Assembly: GCA_037833965.1 (NCBI GenBank)
Contig: AP031353.1
Location: 9,798,501 to 9,862,500 of the forward strand
DNA: 64,000 nucleotides
Direction: 5' to 3'
DNA from: Marchantia polymorpha subsp. ruderalis
Taxonomy: Eukaryota > Streptophyta > Marchantiopsida > Marchantiales > Marchantiaceae
Below are positions 20,501-31,324 of the stretch, one piece after another. A program made the translations under genes and the position numbers. Position 1 is the stretch's first letter. Each line of letters begins with the position of its first letter. The notes beneath the pieces were generated by a model. That model was not told the DNA's origin, ran no database searches, and saw nothing but the letters and a program-made list of their open reading frames with translations.

Positions 20501-23500
20501 GATTATCCTGAGTCAGGTTGTGACGCCATGATGATTTCTCATCACAAAATTTTCGAGAAGGAGGTGATCAGTTCACAGCGAGAAGAGTATCTGTTGCTAG
20601 AACCATGTGAGGTTCTTATGGAGGAAGAGTGGATACATGGAGGTCTCACTCCATGGTTGGACGAGTTGGATATTACTGAGGTGGATTCGGTGCATGTTGA
20701 TGGAACTCAAGAGGAAGAGACTACTGTGAAAAATGCGAAGTTGGAGGAACCCTTGCATTTCAGGACTACATCAACCGGAATTGTGGTGGGCCAAGACGTC
20801 AGGGATTATCCTCAGGTCCCTCCAGATTGGTATCAAAGCTCGGAGGAACAAACTCATGTGGCAGAAGAAGACTGGAAATATGTGGAGGTGTCCATCAGAG
20901 GAGGAGAACTGAAGCAAATGAAGATGGGTTCCAAGCTAGGAGAGGATGAGATACAGAAGTATGGTGAGTTGGTGGACGAATTCAGTGATACCTTTGCTTG
21001 GTCGTATGATGAGTTGAAGGGAGTACCTCGTGAAATGGTGGAGCATCGGATTTCGCTGGTCCCTGGAGCTAAGCCTATTAGACAGAAGGAGAGAAGGATG
21101 AACCCACAGTTACAGTTGTTAGTTCGAGCAGAATTGGAGAGATTACTCAAAGCTAGATTCATCAAGCCTGTAGAGATCACGGATTGGGTTTCTCCTATGG
21201 TTTTGGTCAAGAAGAAGAATGGGAAACTTAGAGTGTGTGTGGATTATAGGAAGCTGAATGCTTGTACTGAGAAGGATCACTTTCCTTTACCTTTTATCAC
21301 GCTGCTTTTGGAGGAAGTTGGGGGTCATGCGAGGTACACATTCATGGATGGATATGCTGGCTACAATCAGATTTCCATAGCTGTACAGGATGTTCATAAG
21401 ACAGCCTTCACAACTCCGTGGGGAACTTTTGTATGGGTTGTTATGCCTTTCGGATTGTGCAATGCACCTGCCACATTCCAAAGGTTAGTGATGTATATTT
21501 TCACAGATCTGTTATACAAGTCTATGACAGTTTTTGTGGACGATTTTAGCACTCAGTCAAGTGCTGGTGAGCATCTGCAGTGTGTTAGAGAAGCTCTCAT
21601 TAGATGTAGAAGAATGCAGCTAGCTCTGAATCCTGAGAAGACATTCCTAGGTGTTCAGAGAGGAGTTCTTTTGGGTTATGTCGTGAGTGAGAAGGGAAGA
21701 GAACCGGATCCTGATAAGATTGCAGTCATTGAAGGATTGGCAACTCCCACGAATGCTAAGGGTGTAGCCAAGTTATTGGGACATGTAGGGTGGTATAGAG
21801 AGTTGATTCCTGACTTTGCCAAGATTGTAGTGCCTATTACTCAACTGTTGAGGAAGGAGAACAGGTTTGAGTGGACAGATGCTTGTCAAGAAGCTTTTGA
21901 AGAGTTGAAGTCCAGGTTGAGTACTTATCCGGTGTTGAGGCCTCCTGACTGGAGCATGCCTTTTCACGTTTTCTGTGATGCAAGTAGTGTAGCAGTGGGT
22001 AGTGCGTTATGTCAGTCTACAGGGGAGAAGGGGAAGGACCTGCCAATCGCTTATGCCAGTAGGCAGTTGAATCCAGCAGAGAGGAACTATTCTACTACTG
22101 AGAGGGAGTGCTTGGCCATGGTTTTTTCAGTCAAGAAGTTTAGACATTATCTGATCTGCAATCCAGTGGTTTTTTTCGTTGATCATATGGCAATCAAATA
22201 TCTGGTGAACAAGGCGGAGCTTAGTGGAAGATTGGCCAGGTGGGTTTTATTGCTGGACGAATTTGACTACACTGTGGAGTATAAACCTGGTCGCATGCAC
22301 TTGCAGGCCGACCATCTATCTAGGCTGTCGGAGAATGTGGGGACCAGTCCATTAGATGATAGATTGATAGATGATAGTCTTTTTGTAGTAACAGCTCAGC
22401 CAGAATGGTACGCTGGAATAGTAGAGTTTTTGACAACTCAGCAGTTGTCAAGTGATTGGACTAAGGAGGAAAGGAGGAAGGTGAGAGTCAACAGTAGACA
22501 TTTTGCAGTGATTGGCCACAGATTATTTAGAAGGGGAGCTGATGGTGTTCTGAGAAGATGTGTGTCAGAAGTGGAGGTTCCCGCAATTTTAGAGGCTTGC
22601 CACGACAGTGCTTGTGGAGGACATTTCTCTGGCCAACTTACAGGTCAGAAAATACTTAGAGCGGGATACTTCTGGCCTAGGTTGTTTAGGGACTCTCATG
22701 AATATGTGAAGCGCTGTGATGCCTGTCAGAGGTATGCTAGGAATGACCTTCGAATGGAGATGCCTCTACACGTTTCATTGCCACTTGTACCTTTTGAAAA
22801 ATGGGGAATTGATTATATCGGTGAGATTCATCCTCATTCGTCAAAAGGCATGGCTTACATCATAGTTGCGACAGAATACTTGACAAAGTGGGCGGAAGCG
22901 AAGGCAGTGAAGACAAATACGGCTGCTCATGCTGCCACATTCATGTACGAAAACATCATTTCAAGGTTTGGATGTCCCAAGATTCTGGTTAGCGATAGGG
23001 GCAGGCACTTCTTGAATGAGATGTTTCAAGAATTAACAGATAGGTTTGAGATAGATCACAGAAAAACTACTCCATATCATCCACAAACCAATGGTCAGAC
23101 AGAGCGAGTCAATGGGACTCTGGTGAGTATTCTTCGCAAAACGGTGGTTGACTCAAAAAGGGATTGGGACACCAAGCTGACAGCAGCATTGTGGGCTTAT
23201 CGGACAACTTTCAAGGTGACAACACAGGCAACGCCGTTTTCGTTAGTGTATGGATTGGAGGCCACTCTCCCCATCGAATTCGAGGTGGAATCACTCCGAG
23301 TTGCACTGCAGTCACGGCTTACAAACAGTCAGTCATTAAGGAATAGGCTGACGACATTAGAAGAGCTTGATGAGAGGAGGAGAATGAGTGCTCAACATAT
23401 TGAGGCCATTCAACGGAGGAGAAAAATCACCTTTGACAAGAAGCATAAGAAAAGGACGCTGAGGCCAGGTATGATGGTGATGCTCCAGGATGGTAGGAAG

Positions 23501-23653
23501 CTTGAGTTCCCAGGAAAGTTTGATGCAGTATGGTTAGGGCCTTATCTGATTCGTGAGGTATTTCCAAACAACTCAGTGCAGTTGGAAACGTTGAATGGAG
23601 AAGTTTTCCCCACACGCACTGCGGGAAGTAGATGCAAGCAGTACCGGATTTGA
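17534..23653 (+). CDS. Retrotransposon gag-pol polyprotein, 2,039 aa
   Basis: One long frame starts at ATG 17534. In order by approximate residue: gag domain about 110-270 (YEWYRDH, WDQMQREFLNEF); a CCHC knuckle near 388-404 (CVQCGQSGHTRQFC) and a second Cys/His cluster near 475; protease near 812 (LVDGGSG); reverse transcriptase about 1190-1380 with FVDD in the YxDD position near 1334; RNase H near 1480 (FCDAS); integrase zinc finger near 1690 and catalytic core from about 1755 (GIDYIG, SDRGRHF, HPQTNGQTERVNG). It supplies the structural and replication proteins of the element. Gag and pol are fused in one frame, as in several plant Gypsy lineages. Confidence 0.95.
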   Translation: MQNRTRSHKPNLEPGLEKPVRSRKKPENKEIEEEIKLEIFLNVDPVDESLLEGLEIVEPDSEKSVEESASMADDGGRAGPPSSPPIDPLVRPRGLPIQVPQNLAAVVIPPNLPKFYGTKDEDPSRHMERYVERLASSLITDPGYFLVWFPTTLEGEAYEWYRDHSEGHFGGWDQMQREFLNEFRPEVGQGSALRALASLKQGREEEISAYIRRFDLVCARFVGTMLNDDTLRQFFIQGFFKSGTIRGVLERSPQTLAEAKMAAKEIENIDKDYDRLWRKEDESIPQFIPIRPRAIEGDSGRHRGQAPYSLSESISQTREPAPVLALPAPIVDPNLADVEKRLNASQVGFQETMMKQMQNITDQMALMIRSQQPGPPPPVESGRHSSSMWCVQCGQSGHTRQFCRVVPNRDNRMSGGPPVQHQRGQGPNYQGQNGYRVPPRGQVGQNMERKELHAFCGRWHYPGQCWSEVGVNGCSNCGGSHPSDQCRQPDKVIRMPQPTVSPYQARENMRGARPQNEHSNNLRPSNLYYDHENGKQTFNPPVGLQTVNRYIPIQSEPRDEPRSDNRKQVSFADPCSSNSQDARFANDDGDVQRSSSDLGKGIVEQGQNQWPPHTNLITYKLKNSDDVIMHEAPALAVTTRAVHRKMQTKKNEDEQGETSSEEPPHLSDLERVARRARRITRAEEKRDEVLHDAEVPPVTQDSESNQSREWEGPGIPVTEWENMRGQRRRESEKYNLWSDLSSLKADITFGQLLEISPIARKTLKEGIPVHRRSRKTKTGVAARVHLQKGSQDVKPVEIEVVVVDKVIPNVLVDGGSGLNILPEHTMRKLGLNLTGPSPFIINMANQTSAVPVGMIKDCRLSTGGEEYIVTFHVIKMHSNRDTFPILLGRPWLRMANAIVDWGGLKPSITYGPHDNRVKVSIGSLGGRVREDPELSSGKEEEKNEAKCDDTLVGVVHLNDRKNRLDVGSGSLGPSFYSRSEDGEFAQWLRDYPESGCDAMMISHHKIFEKEVISSQREEYLLLEPCEVLMEEEWIHGGLTPWLDELDITEVDSVHVDGTQEEETTVKNAKLEEPLHFRTTSTGIVVGQDVRDYPQVPPDWYQSSEEQTHVAEEDWKYVEVSIRGGELKQMKMGSKLGEDEIQKYGELVDEFSDTFAWSYDELKGVPREMVEHRISLVPGAKPIRQKERRMNPQLQLLVRAELERLLKARFIKPVEITDWVSPMVLVKKKNGKLRVCVDYRKLNACTEKDHFPLPFITLLLEEVGGHARYTFMDGYAGYNQISIAVQDVHKTAFTTPWGTFVWVVMPFGLCNAPATFQRLVMYIFTDLLYKSMTVFVDDFSTQSSAGEHLQCVREALIRCRRMQLALNPEKTFLGVQRGVLLGYVVSEKGREPDPDKIAVIEGLATPTNAKGVAKLLGHVGWYRELIPDFAKIVVPITQLLRKENRFEWTDACQEAFEELKSRLSTYPVLRPPDWSMPFHVFCDASSVAVGSALCQSTGEKGKDLPIAYASRQLNPAERNYSTTERECLAMVFSVKKFRHYLICNPVVFFVDHMAIKYLVNKAELSGRLARWVLLLDEFDYTVEYKPGRMHLQADHLSRLSENVGTSPLDDRLIDDSLFVVTAQPEWYAGIVEFLTTQQLSSDWTKEERRKVRVNSRHFAVIGHRLFRRGADGVLRRCVSEVEVPAILEACHDSACGGHFSGQLTGQKILRAGYFWPRLFRDSHEYVKRCDACQRYARNDLRMEMPLHVSLPLVPFEKWGIDYIGEIHPHSSKGMAYIIVATEYLTKWAEAKAVKTNTAAHAATFMYENIISRFGCPKILVSDRGRHFLNEMFQELTDRFEIDHRKTTPYHPQTNGQTERVNGTLVSILRKTVVDSKRDWDTKLTAALWAYRTTFKVTTQATPFSLVYGLEATLPIEFEVESLRVALQSRLTNSQSLRNRLTTLEELDERRRMSAQHIEAIQRRRKITFDKKHKKRTLRPGMMVMLQDGRKLEFPGKFDAVWLGPYLIREVFPNNSVQLETLNGEVFPTRTAGSRCKQYRI

Positions 23654-23710
23654 AGCTGTCTAGCCTGCAGAGCTAGGATTCTGGAATCTTCCCCTGATGG
23701 TCGCCAATGA

Positions 23711-25699
23711 TGTGAGCACAAAATTGTGCTCACATGTCTTTTTAACCTTGTGAGAGTTAAAGTTTTAGATTTAAGCTCTTGCAAAATTATGCTCGGAGTT
23801 TTCTGGAAGTTTTGGTAAGATTAGGAGTTGGTGTAATAGCTAGTAGGCAAAGGTCCGGAACGGGGCTTTCAGGGCAGGGTCTCCGGCGAAGAGCCTTCGG
23901 TGAAGTTACTTCGGGGAAAGGCCTTCGGCGAAACAGTGAAACCCTCATAACGTTTTCAATGTGTGACTCCTTGACTCAGTTAGTGTCTCCTTGGAAAGAG
24001 CTCGCAACGCTCGTTCCAACGAGACCAAGAACTCTTCAAACGGATGAGGAATCACTGAGTTGTGAGTGTCGGAAGTTACTGATGGGAAGGGTTGAGGCAA
24101 GTCTGGTTGCGAACGTCTCCGGCTGCGAACGTCTTCGGCTCCGGACGTCTCCGGCTGCGAACGTCTTCGGCACCGGGGGTCTCCGGCTGCGAACGTCTTC
24201 GGCACCGGGGGTCTCCGGCTGCGAACATCTCCGGCTTCGGACGACTTCGCGACAACTGCGAGCAGGCCTTCGGTGAACTCGGGGTCGGCGAACTCCGAGC
24301 CGGTGAACATCGTGCAAGGGCCATCGGCGAAACAGTAAACTCGGCATATCTTTTTCATTTGTTAACGGTTTGACTTGATTAGGGTCTCGTTGGAAAGAAC
24401 TCGCGACGCTCGTTCCAACGAGACCAAGAACTCTTCAAACGGATAAGGCGTCACTGAGTTATGAGCGTCGAAAGCGGCAGATAGGGTAGGACAACATCCA
24501 ACCGGAAGACATCGAACCGGAAGCTATCCAACCGGAAGCTATCTCACCGGAAGATATCCAACCGGAAGCTATCCAACCAGAAGACATCAAACCGGAAAAC
24601 CCGCCTCCGGAGAACTCGAGGTCGGCGAACTTCGTGCCGGCGCCTTCGGCGAAGGGTAAAACCGGCATAACTTTCTCAATTCGTAACGGTTTGACTCAGT
24701 TAGGGTCTCGTTGGAAAGAGCTCGACCTGCTCGTTCCAACGAGCCCACGAACTTGTGAAACAGAGCTAGGGTCTGTGAGTTATGGGTGTCGGGAGTGACT
24801 GTTATGGATAAGCAAAGGTGTGGTCGTGCGTCTTCTACGGGTGGATGCCTTCGGCGGTGCGCGAAAGAAGATCCCCTCCGGCGGATATCGGGTGGTCAGG
24901 ATGTAGAATGTACAGGTGTGGCGGCGGCGGCGGCGTGTAGTCGCGCAGGGGGAGCAGGCAGCTATCCATCATTGCGAGTGGGGCATGCAGGCGGGCTGTG
25001 GGTGTCTCGGCCTTGGACTTCGAAGTGGAGAGTTCGGCGTGGGAGCTGAGACCTGGTGGTGTGTTCGGCCTAGTGTGCGAGAGCTTGTAGTGTACCAGTG
25101 TGCGAGAGCTGGTGGTGTGCGTGTGTGGAGACGGAAGTGGTGTGCTCGGCCTGGGAGCTGAGATCAGAGTGGAAGACCTGAGAGTGGGATCTGAGATTGA
25201 AGTGTAATCTGTGAGTGGGAGCTGAGATCTGAGTGGAAGACCTGAGAGTGGGAGATGTGAGTGAAGTGAAATCTGAGACTGAAATCTGACAGTCGGGATC
25301 TGAATTTGAACTTGAAAAGTGAGAGTTGAATCCGAGAGAGAAATCTGGTGGGGTCTGAAGGTGGGAGCTGAGAAGTCGACATTGAACTCTGAGTAGGAAT
25401 TGGGAGTGGGACTGGTATCTAGGAAAGCCCACAGCGGCTGTAGTATTGAGGAAGTCACCCAGAGTTGGGTTAGATCTTTATGTAACAAAGAGCTTGTCTG
25501 ATGCTCTTGCGAAAATAGTAGACAGCAAGGTTATTATTTTCAGTTCTGGATAATTTGTCTGTGAAGGAGCAAGTGTTTATGATCTCATTGTCATGAATAC
25601 ACTTTGAGTACATGGCTTGAGTTCAGCGAAGTTAGATTATGGGAGCTCGAACCCCCACCTGGACTACAACCGCTGAAGGGTGGGAAGGTTTGGCTCACA
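23711..25699 (+). repeat. 3' LTR (1,989 bp)
   Basis: It matches the 5' LTR and is 64 bases longer. The difference is two extra units of an approximately 32-base GC-rich repeat (GTCTCCGGCTGCGAACG type) around 24,110-24,230. A classic polypurine tract just before it is not obvious. Confidence 0.93.
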
Positions 25700-25966
25700 G
25701 TGAACTTCTTGACAACAACATTCAATTGTTCCACCCACACATATGTGGAGAAGTACTCCCATCAAACTGTGTAATTGGACACAAGATGAATACGGAATGT
25801 ATTTCTGATGGACGATGATTGCAATAGCGTTATATTAATCACTCTCGATGTATTAAAAGTGCTAACCTTTCTACTTCAGTGAGAGATGCGGTAAAGTTAA
25901 GGTAATAGACCTAGAAGTTGTAGCAGGAATACAAATATTCAGTGTTAATGCTACCATGCTGGTTAC
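25700..25966. other. Array junction DNA, start of U2
   Basis: This noncoding linker begins with the right target duplication. The same sequence follows the U2/U3 junction (from about 32,457) and the U3/U4 junction (from about 53,716). No gene seen. Confidence 0.7.
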
Positions 25967-26001
25967 TAAGTCCAGCATAAGTTCGAATCCTATTGGACTT
26001 A
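25967..26001 (+). other. tRNA-like minihelix, copy 2
   Basis: Identical in pairing to copy 1: 8-bp outer stem, T-loop TTCGAAT and a B-box-like core. The preceding bases TGCTGG can alternatively pair with CCAGCA across a 9-base loop, resembling an anticodon arm, but the two folds exclude each other. Confidence 0.45.
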
Positions 26002-26738
26002 CTCGTTCAATTTAAATCAATATTGATTCATCTCAATTAACAGCGAACATACAAGATGTGATGTAAATTCTGCTTGAAAATGAATAAGAGAATGCACGAT
26101 AGGGATATGTTAAATGTACAGGTATCAATCGTTCGAGGAATACTTCTTTGGGGCATATGTGCGTGTTCTGTATCAAATGTAAAAGGAAATCTAGGATTCT
26201 TATGGCAAAACTTGCAAATAGTTTATCGTGCATGATCCATTTGTTAGCGAATAATACCGCAGAAGTTGCAACCTCCTCTTGAGAGGCAAAGCAACACCTC
26301 TCTGCTATGCAATTTGCGAAATTAAAGTGCGAGTTGAAATCCGACAGAGTCTAAGTTTTCATATAAGAGGGTCTACCTTAGAGGGCACCTCCTTGAGCAA
26401 AGGTGTCATCCCTTGTGATACATGAAGCATGTATGTCTAATTTACACACAACACTACCACTCTTCCTTCAACCGGAAGTTCTGAAAATCATGTGTCTTGG
26501 TGTACTTTGATACTTTATACTCTGGACATTCTTGAACAAGAAATTGTGTAGGAGCGCAGGTTCCGACATAATTGAGAGAGTGTACACATTATACAGATAC
26601 ACGTCTATACATTAATCAGATAGTGGTAGGCTTGAGTGAAGAGAGAGAGAGAGATGGTAGCTGTTGTAGCATGTAGGCATGCTCGCCACCTGAAAGTTCT
26701 GAATCACATGAGTTCATGACCTGTTTCGCACGCAACTT
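26002..26738. other. Unit leader U2, no gene seen
   Basis: Copy of the U1a leader with scattered substitutions and a short insertion near 26,510. It includes a (GA)n run near 26,640. No supported gene or RNA. Confidence 0.6.
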
Positions 26739-26856
26739 CCAGTATCTGTTTCACTTCGTCAGTAGATTCATATTAGATTTCATTCGTCATAGATTTTTGT
26801 ATCCCAGCTGAACCAGCGGTGCTTGCCCCACAAGATCGATGATTCCCCTCGTGACT

Positions 26857-27522
26857 TCAACGAGTTTCTTCGAGGTGGATCTGTTCTTCACGAGTCAGTG
26901 TCAAGAAGTGCTCGTCAGCTTGTGCTCTGATATCCTCAAATGCACGATCAACTGTGATGGTTCCATATGGTATGCCATAGTTGTTGGTAGGGGTGTTGAC
27001 TGTCACCCGTGTGATCCGAGAGAGGTCAGCACAGTGAGCTTCGTGTATCAAATCACTTTGCAATTGATTTGCGTTCTTCATGCTCTCTTGCAGATCAGCC
27101 AGTATCTTATTCTGTTCGTCAGTAGTCTCCTTCGTGTATCCCAGCTGAACCAGCGGTGCTTGCCCCACAAGATCGGTGATTCCCCTAGTCACTTCAACGA
27201 TTTTCTTGGAGATGGATCTGTTCTTCACGATGTTCCATTGCATGGATCCCTGGCTGATGCACTCACGCGCCACTACTTCCGCTTCTTCCAGTCGGGATCG
27301 AAGTTTCTCCAGCCACTCTTTTACAGGCGTTGACTTGTTCTGACCCTGCTCTTTTTTTGAGCTATCACATAGGAATTGCACAAGTGGTGCCAACTCCTCA
27401 AGCAGCACGAGCAATGCCTTACAATTTTTGTTACGATCCACAGCTTGCTTGACTGCATCGATCACCCCCTGAAGCAACCGCTCGACTCCAATGCCGATGA
27501 CAACGCTTACAAGCTCAGCCAT
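26857..27522 (-). CDS. CC_R-only (RPW8-like) NLR fragment, open reading frame
   Basis: From ATG 27522 (MAELVSVVIGIGVERLL) the frame is open for 221 codons, through the whole CC_R domain and the NLR linker to FLTLT. A short tail, REEQIHLEETR, then replaces NB-ARC. The tail arises because a partial repeat of the KNRS...LGYTK segment (about 26,739-26,890) follows FLTLT in another frame. Upstream, a 12-base duplication puts a further ATG (27642) in frame, which would add 40 residues. Stand-alone RPW8-type proteins exist in plants, so this could be functional. It could equally be a relic that has escaped a stop, since its sisters in U1a and U3a are broken. Confidence 0.6.
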   Translation of the reverse strand: MAELVSVVIGIGVERLLQGVIDAVKQAVDRNKNCKALLVLLEELAPLVQFLCDSSKKEQGQNKSTPVKEWLEKLRSRLEEAEVVARECISQGSMQWNIVKNRSISKKIVEVTRGITDLVGQAPLVQLGYTKETTDEQNKILADLQESMKNANQLQSDLIHEAHCADLSRITRVTVNTPTNNYGIPYGTITVDRAFEDIRAQADEHFLTLTREEQIHLEETR

Positions 27523-27642
27523 TGCAACGTAATTGTTGTAGACTGCAGCTGCTCCCTCGAGTGACAAACCGTATGGCCCCACACCTACAGACAAATTGCC
27601 CGGACAATGTGGTCCTCTGTAATTAGGGTCTGTAATTAGCAT

Positions 27643-28220
27643 CTGTTTAGAACGTTGAGCTTGTAATCTCTTAAATAGCTTTTTTAAGACAACTTACAAA
27701 TAATTCCCAAATTTGGATTACTATCTTCCGCTAGTACTAAGATATATCTGACTATCCCTTGAGCCTTGAGGTACTTTTAATCGGAGATACCTTTACATGA
27801 ATGACGGTAAGAGGTGTGTACGAGAGATTGCATAATTATAACATTGTCAATAATTTTCAGAGTTCACAATCACATCTTGTCAATTTTCTAAGGGCTGGAA
27901 TCCCATGAAGTGGGAAATGAGTAAACATTTCAACTTATTTCAAGTTGGTATAAGTTTAAGTTTGTGGGTTGTCATGGCTAGAGGATTCTGATATCGAACT
28001 GTTGCTGGCATTGCTGATAATTGAGTATTAGAATTTCTAGAATTTATAAAAGATCTAGATCTAGATCTAAGCCTGTTGTAGAGACATGATCTAGAAATGA
28101 TAGCGAACTATTGATGTTCACTACCATGGGACGAATAAACCCAAGAGGTTTAGGCATGAAGCTTCAGAGAGAAGCAGTTCACAAACCTGTATCGTCTAGG
28201 GTGAAATGATCGCTACTTAC
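27643..28220. other. U2 NLR 5' flank or intron, no gene
   Basis: This differs from the NLR-1/NLR-2 flank and matches 34,385-34,962 in U3a. It lacks the TATA run of U1b and U3b and has a short AGATCT-rich run near 28,055. If the 28,221-28,424 block is an exon, this would be its downstream intron. Confidence 0.5.
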
Positions 28221-28424
28221 CACCAATACGGAATCCAACAAGCAGACAAGCGAGCCGAGATTATCGCGACGGACAGTATTTCCCAGGCTATTTTGCATCC
28301 CACCTTCACGTTCTGCAAAGTATTGGACCCACAACGCCCTGAACAGAGCAAGCAGCACAGCCAATTCCATGTCAGTCGGACACAATGAATGCACTTTCTC
28401 CATGTGAGTGCAGCTTCGGGGCAT
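28221..28424 (-). other. Candidate 204-nt exon, U2
   Basis: Same length and same acceptor and donor signals as 11,223-11,426. Open in the MPRS...EKVHS frame, with about 14 residue differences from the U1b copy. The open frame survives in U1b, U2 and U3b but not U3a. Confidence 0.35.
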
Positions 28425-28948
28425 CTGGAAATGAAGTTCTGATGACTGAGATCTTTGCTGCAGAGAAACATGATTTCATGAGGAGACGAGTAATCGTCAG
28501 ATAAATCATAATAGGCGTCCTTAACAGTGTCGAAGTACAGATGCTTCTGAGTGGGGTGTTTAGCAGAGGTACTTCGTTTCCACAGAAGAAATCAAATTGA
28601 CATGGTCGACATTCTGATCACGTGTGCGGGCTAAAAACCTTGCCATCAGCGAAACTAAAACTATTTCTCAATTTTCTAGTTTTATGCTCATCCGCGTCTT
28701 ATGAGCATGTGGTTACCTGCGTGCTGGCTTGGTGCTGAATCGGTGTCCTTCGTGTCTTGTGCATAAACTTTCCTTCCCGTTATCGCTCGCATTCCATCGA
28801 CGAAGCTCACCGAGCGTGGAGGGCCATTGGAGCACGAGTGCACTCTGTGTGAGACAGGAGTGCGAATGCTCACATTGTTTGTCAGTGTCCCCCGTTGACT
28901 TTTGAGGCAGGAGTAATAGTGTCCCCGTCTGACAAGACTTTCCAGTAA
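28425..28948. other. Conserved upstream flank, U2
   Basis: Homologous to 11,427-11,938 and 1,690-2,146. It keeps the GPPRSVSFVDG minus-strand frame, but the changes are not third-position biased. No gene called. Confidence 0.4.
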
Positions 28949-31324
28949 AGCCACCCTGACCGTATGCCTGCGGGCTGACGGCCGTTCATACGAACACCGT
29001 TCGGGGCTCGCCGTCAGTCACACCTTTCAGCCGGACGGACTGATAACTTGATTGCGGTGAGCTGGTTGGTTTGGAGACGGAGGATGTCCAGACCAACTAA
29101 ATTTCTTTGCTTTCCCGAATCTTCTGTCTCTAGTCTTCTATTCGAACCCTCGTTTTTCTTGTTGCTGTCCGCTTTCTTCAGGAGCCAAATGCTTTGAGAA
29201 GTGATGATGTCAACGCTGCAGTAGTCTGCTCAACGATGAGTGATATCGGAGTGCCATCGATGCTATCTTTGCTGTGTATTGTGGTGGCGAATTGTTCGGC
29301 CCATCAGTGTCTGCCAATCCCAAAGTTAAATAATGCGATGTCAAATAACTTCCTACTGACAACGCTGTCAAAACAATATCCGAGCACTCAAATGAAAACT
29401 CTGGTAGGCATAGAAGTGACTGTTACTGTGGCGTGTTCACTTGTTTCACGATCTTTCACTTACATTTCGCGATTGGAAGCTTTACAATCGAGCTGTTGTT
29501 AAAGCAAGCCACTGTTTTTCGAAATACGAAACTACTTGTACTTTGATGAATCCAATTATCACTAAGGATATAGACGATCCATGTCGGAATGATTATTACT
29601 TTTGTGAGCATGCAACCCAATCAACGTCACTGGATAGACCGTATTGTGTCGCCTGTGAGTGTGAGCTTTGACATGTACCTTCTTTCGGAACAGGAATTTC
29701 GGAAGGTAACTGATGGTACTTTGGGGCTTCATATCAATCAATGCACAATTCATTCCTTTGGCTCATTAACTCTTGAAAACATGTTCGTTTTATAAAACCC
29801 CAGTTTTACAATTGATAGTCTCCAGCAAGCGGATGACAGATATTAGGGCTTTGTTTATAGCTCAGCGTAAATTGGAATTCACGAAATCAACGAATGAGAA
29901 CATACCAACGGAGACAAGCCTAGATCAAAATTTTAAAACACCAGTCGCTAAGTGATTAACATCAGGCACACCGAACACTAGAGAGCCCTGGATTCGATAA
30001 TTACAAGAAGAGAAGTTTTTTCACTCGCATTTAGGTAGCGCACTGTCTGAACTGTGTTGATGGCCTATCATCACAGCAAGAAGACTACACACGAAGCCAA
30101 CAGATTGATAGGCAGGTTCAATCAGTATCCCATAATCAGAAGACATTTTGAAAATCCTACGTACGTATCCATTTTACATTCCATCAAGAATCCTTATTAA
30201 TCTTCGAATTATTAACCCTACTGACGATACTGCTGCGATATATATCAAGCCTTGTGAATTTCACGTAATGTACAATTGTCGATAGAAAAACACGGATTGC
30301 TAAAATGCTAAACTGGCTCATCGCATGTAATCAGCGTATATCTTTGTTTCGTTCTTGATACCTCTCTAGAACACTTTTTGTGTGGCTGGGTTGCACTCAA
30401 CATGCAATTATTCACAGCTTAATGCAGAAAATCTTCTATGAAGCCCTGGAAGTTAAGGGAAGAATAAATAAAGATATTCCATAAATAATTTACTGTTAGT
30501 TTTATGGCTGCATATCTCCTTGAAGATTTGGTCTCTCGTCTTTATGGCATGTCCCTCACTACTAAACCCAGCCAAAGCTGGATTTACTCATAAATCCCTG
30601 CCTCACTACACAACCCAGCCAAAGCATCTGCCAGTCTGAAAATGCTTTGAATAGAAAGGAACAGAAATGATGCTTTTACGTGAAAGCGGGTAATTCTCCA
30701 TACGATGTTCTTCTGCGCGTCCAAGGCCACCAAGGAAGATCATTACATCTGAGATTGGAGGAAGGACCAGCAGGCCAGCCGTCTTCAAAATGCTAAGTTG
30801 AGATTAGCCAAAAATGATAAGGACGAGAGGAGTCGACTATGGTCAACTTAACCACAAATCATCTATCATAATCCTTTGCGTGAAGGGTCTATCAGTCACA
30901 TCGATTACTCGGACTCCAGAGAACTTCTTTTCCACCCACTCTGTAATCAACACCACTCTTCTAAGAGTGGTACATTGCGTGAATCGGTTTGAAAGAAGCT
31001 AACACTTCCACCTGAAGCAATGTCCACACGTTTAAAAACATGGAATGAGCTGCAGATGCAGCTATAATATTGCTCTTGCAAGAGAAGAAAATTGGACAAG
31101 AAGAGTGAGGGTTAGAATAGAATACTAGAGAGAAGAGGCAAGAAAGTCAAGAGCTTGTCAGCTACGCCGAGTCCAGACCAAGTACTCTCGCACACCTCAG
31201 TGAACTTTAGCCACTAACTTAGCAGTCCCTTCCGTACCAACGGTGTGCGTAACGGCGAGGACACAAAGGTGTTCGTATGAACGTACCCGGCCGTATGCGG
31301 AAAACGAATACGGTCGGGGTGGCT
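28949..31324. mobile_element. TIR element E, U2 copy
   Basis: 2,376 bp, bounded by AGCCACCCTGACCGTATG and CGGTCGGGGTGGCT. The outer flanks extend the inverted similarity (CAAGACTTT on the left against AAAGTCGTG on the right), so the true TIR may begin about 18 bases further out. It is diverged from the U1b and U3b copies, with many substitutions and small indels, and so was copied earlier. Confidence 0.65.
29546..29671 (+). pseudogene. C1 zinc-finger gene fragment inside E, U2
   Basis: A 41-codon frame ends RPYCVACECEL then TGA, at the tryptophan position seen in U3b. It is two codons shorter overall than the U1b copy, through small indels. Captured, non-functional fragment. Confidence 0.4.

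Larger units (their letters stand above)
15573..25699 (+). mobile_element. Ty3/Gypsy LTR retrotransposon, looks whole
   Basis: A 10,127-bp element with TG...CA LTRs, a 5-bp target duplication, a primer-binding region and one gag-pol reading frame. The two LTRs are almost identical apart from a repeat-number difference, so the insertion is very young. It sits at the junction between array units U1 and U2 and is absent from the U2/U3 junction. The order protease, reverse transcriptase, RNase H, integrase is the Ty3/Gypsy order. I see no chromodomain after the integrase, so a non-chromovirus plant lineage is likely. The reading frame shows no evident breaks; activity is not shown. Confidence 0.95.
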
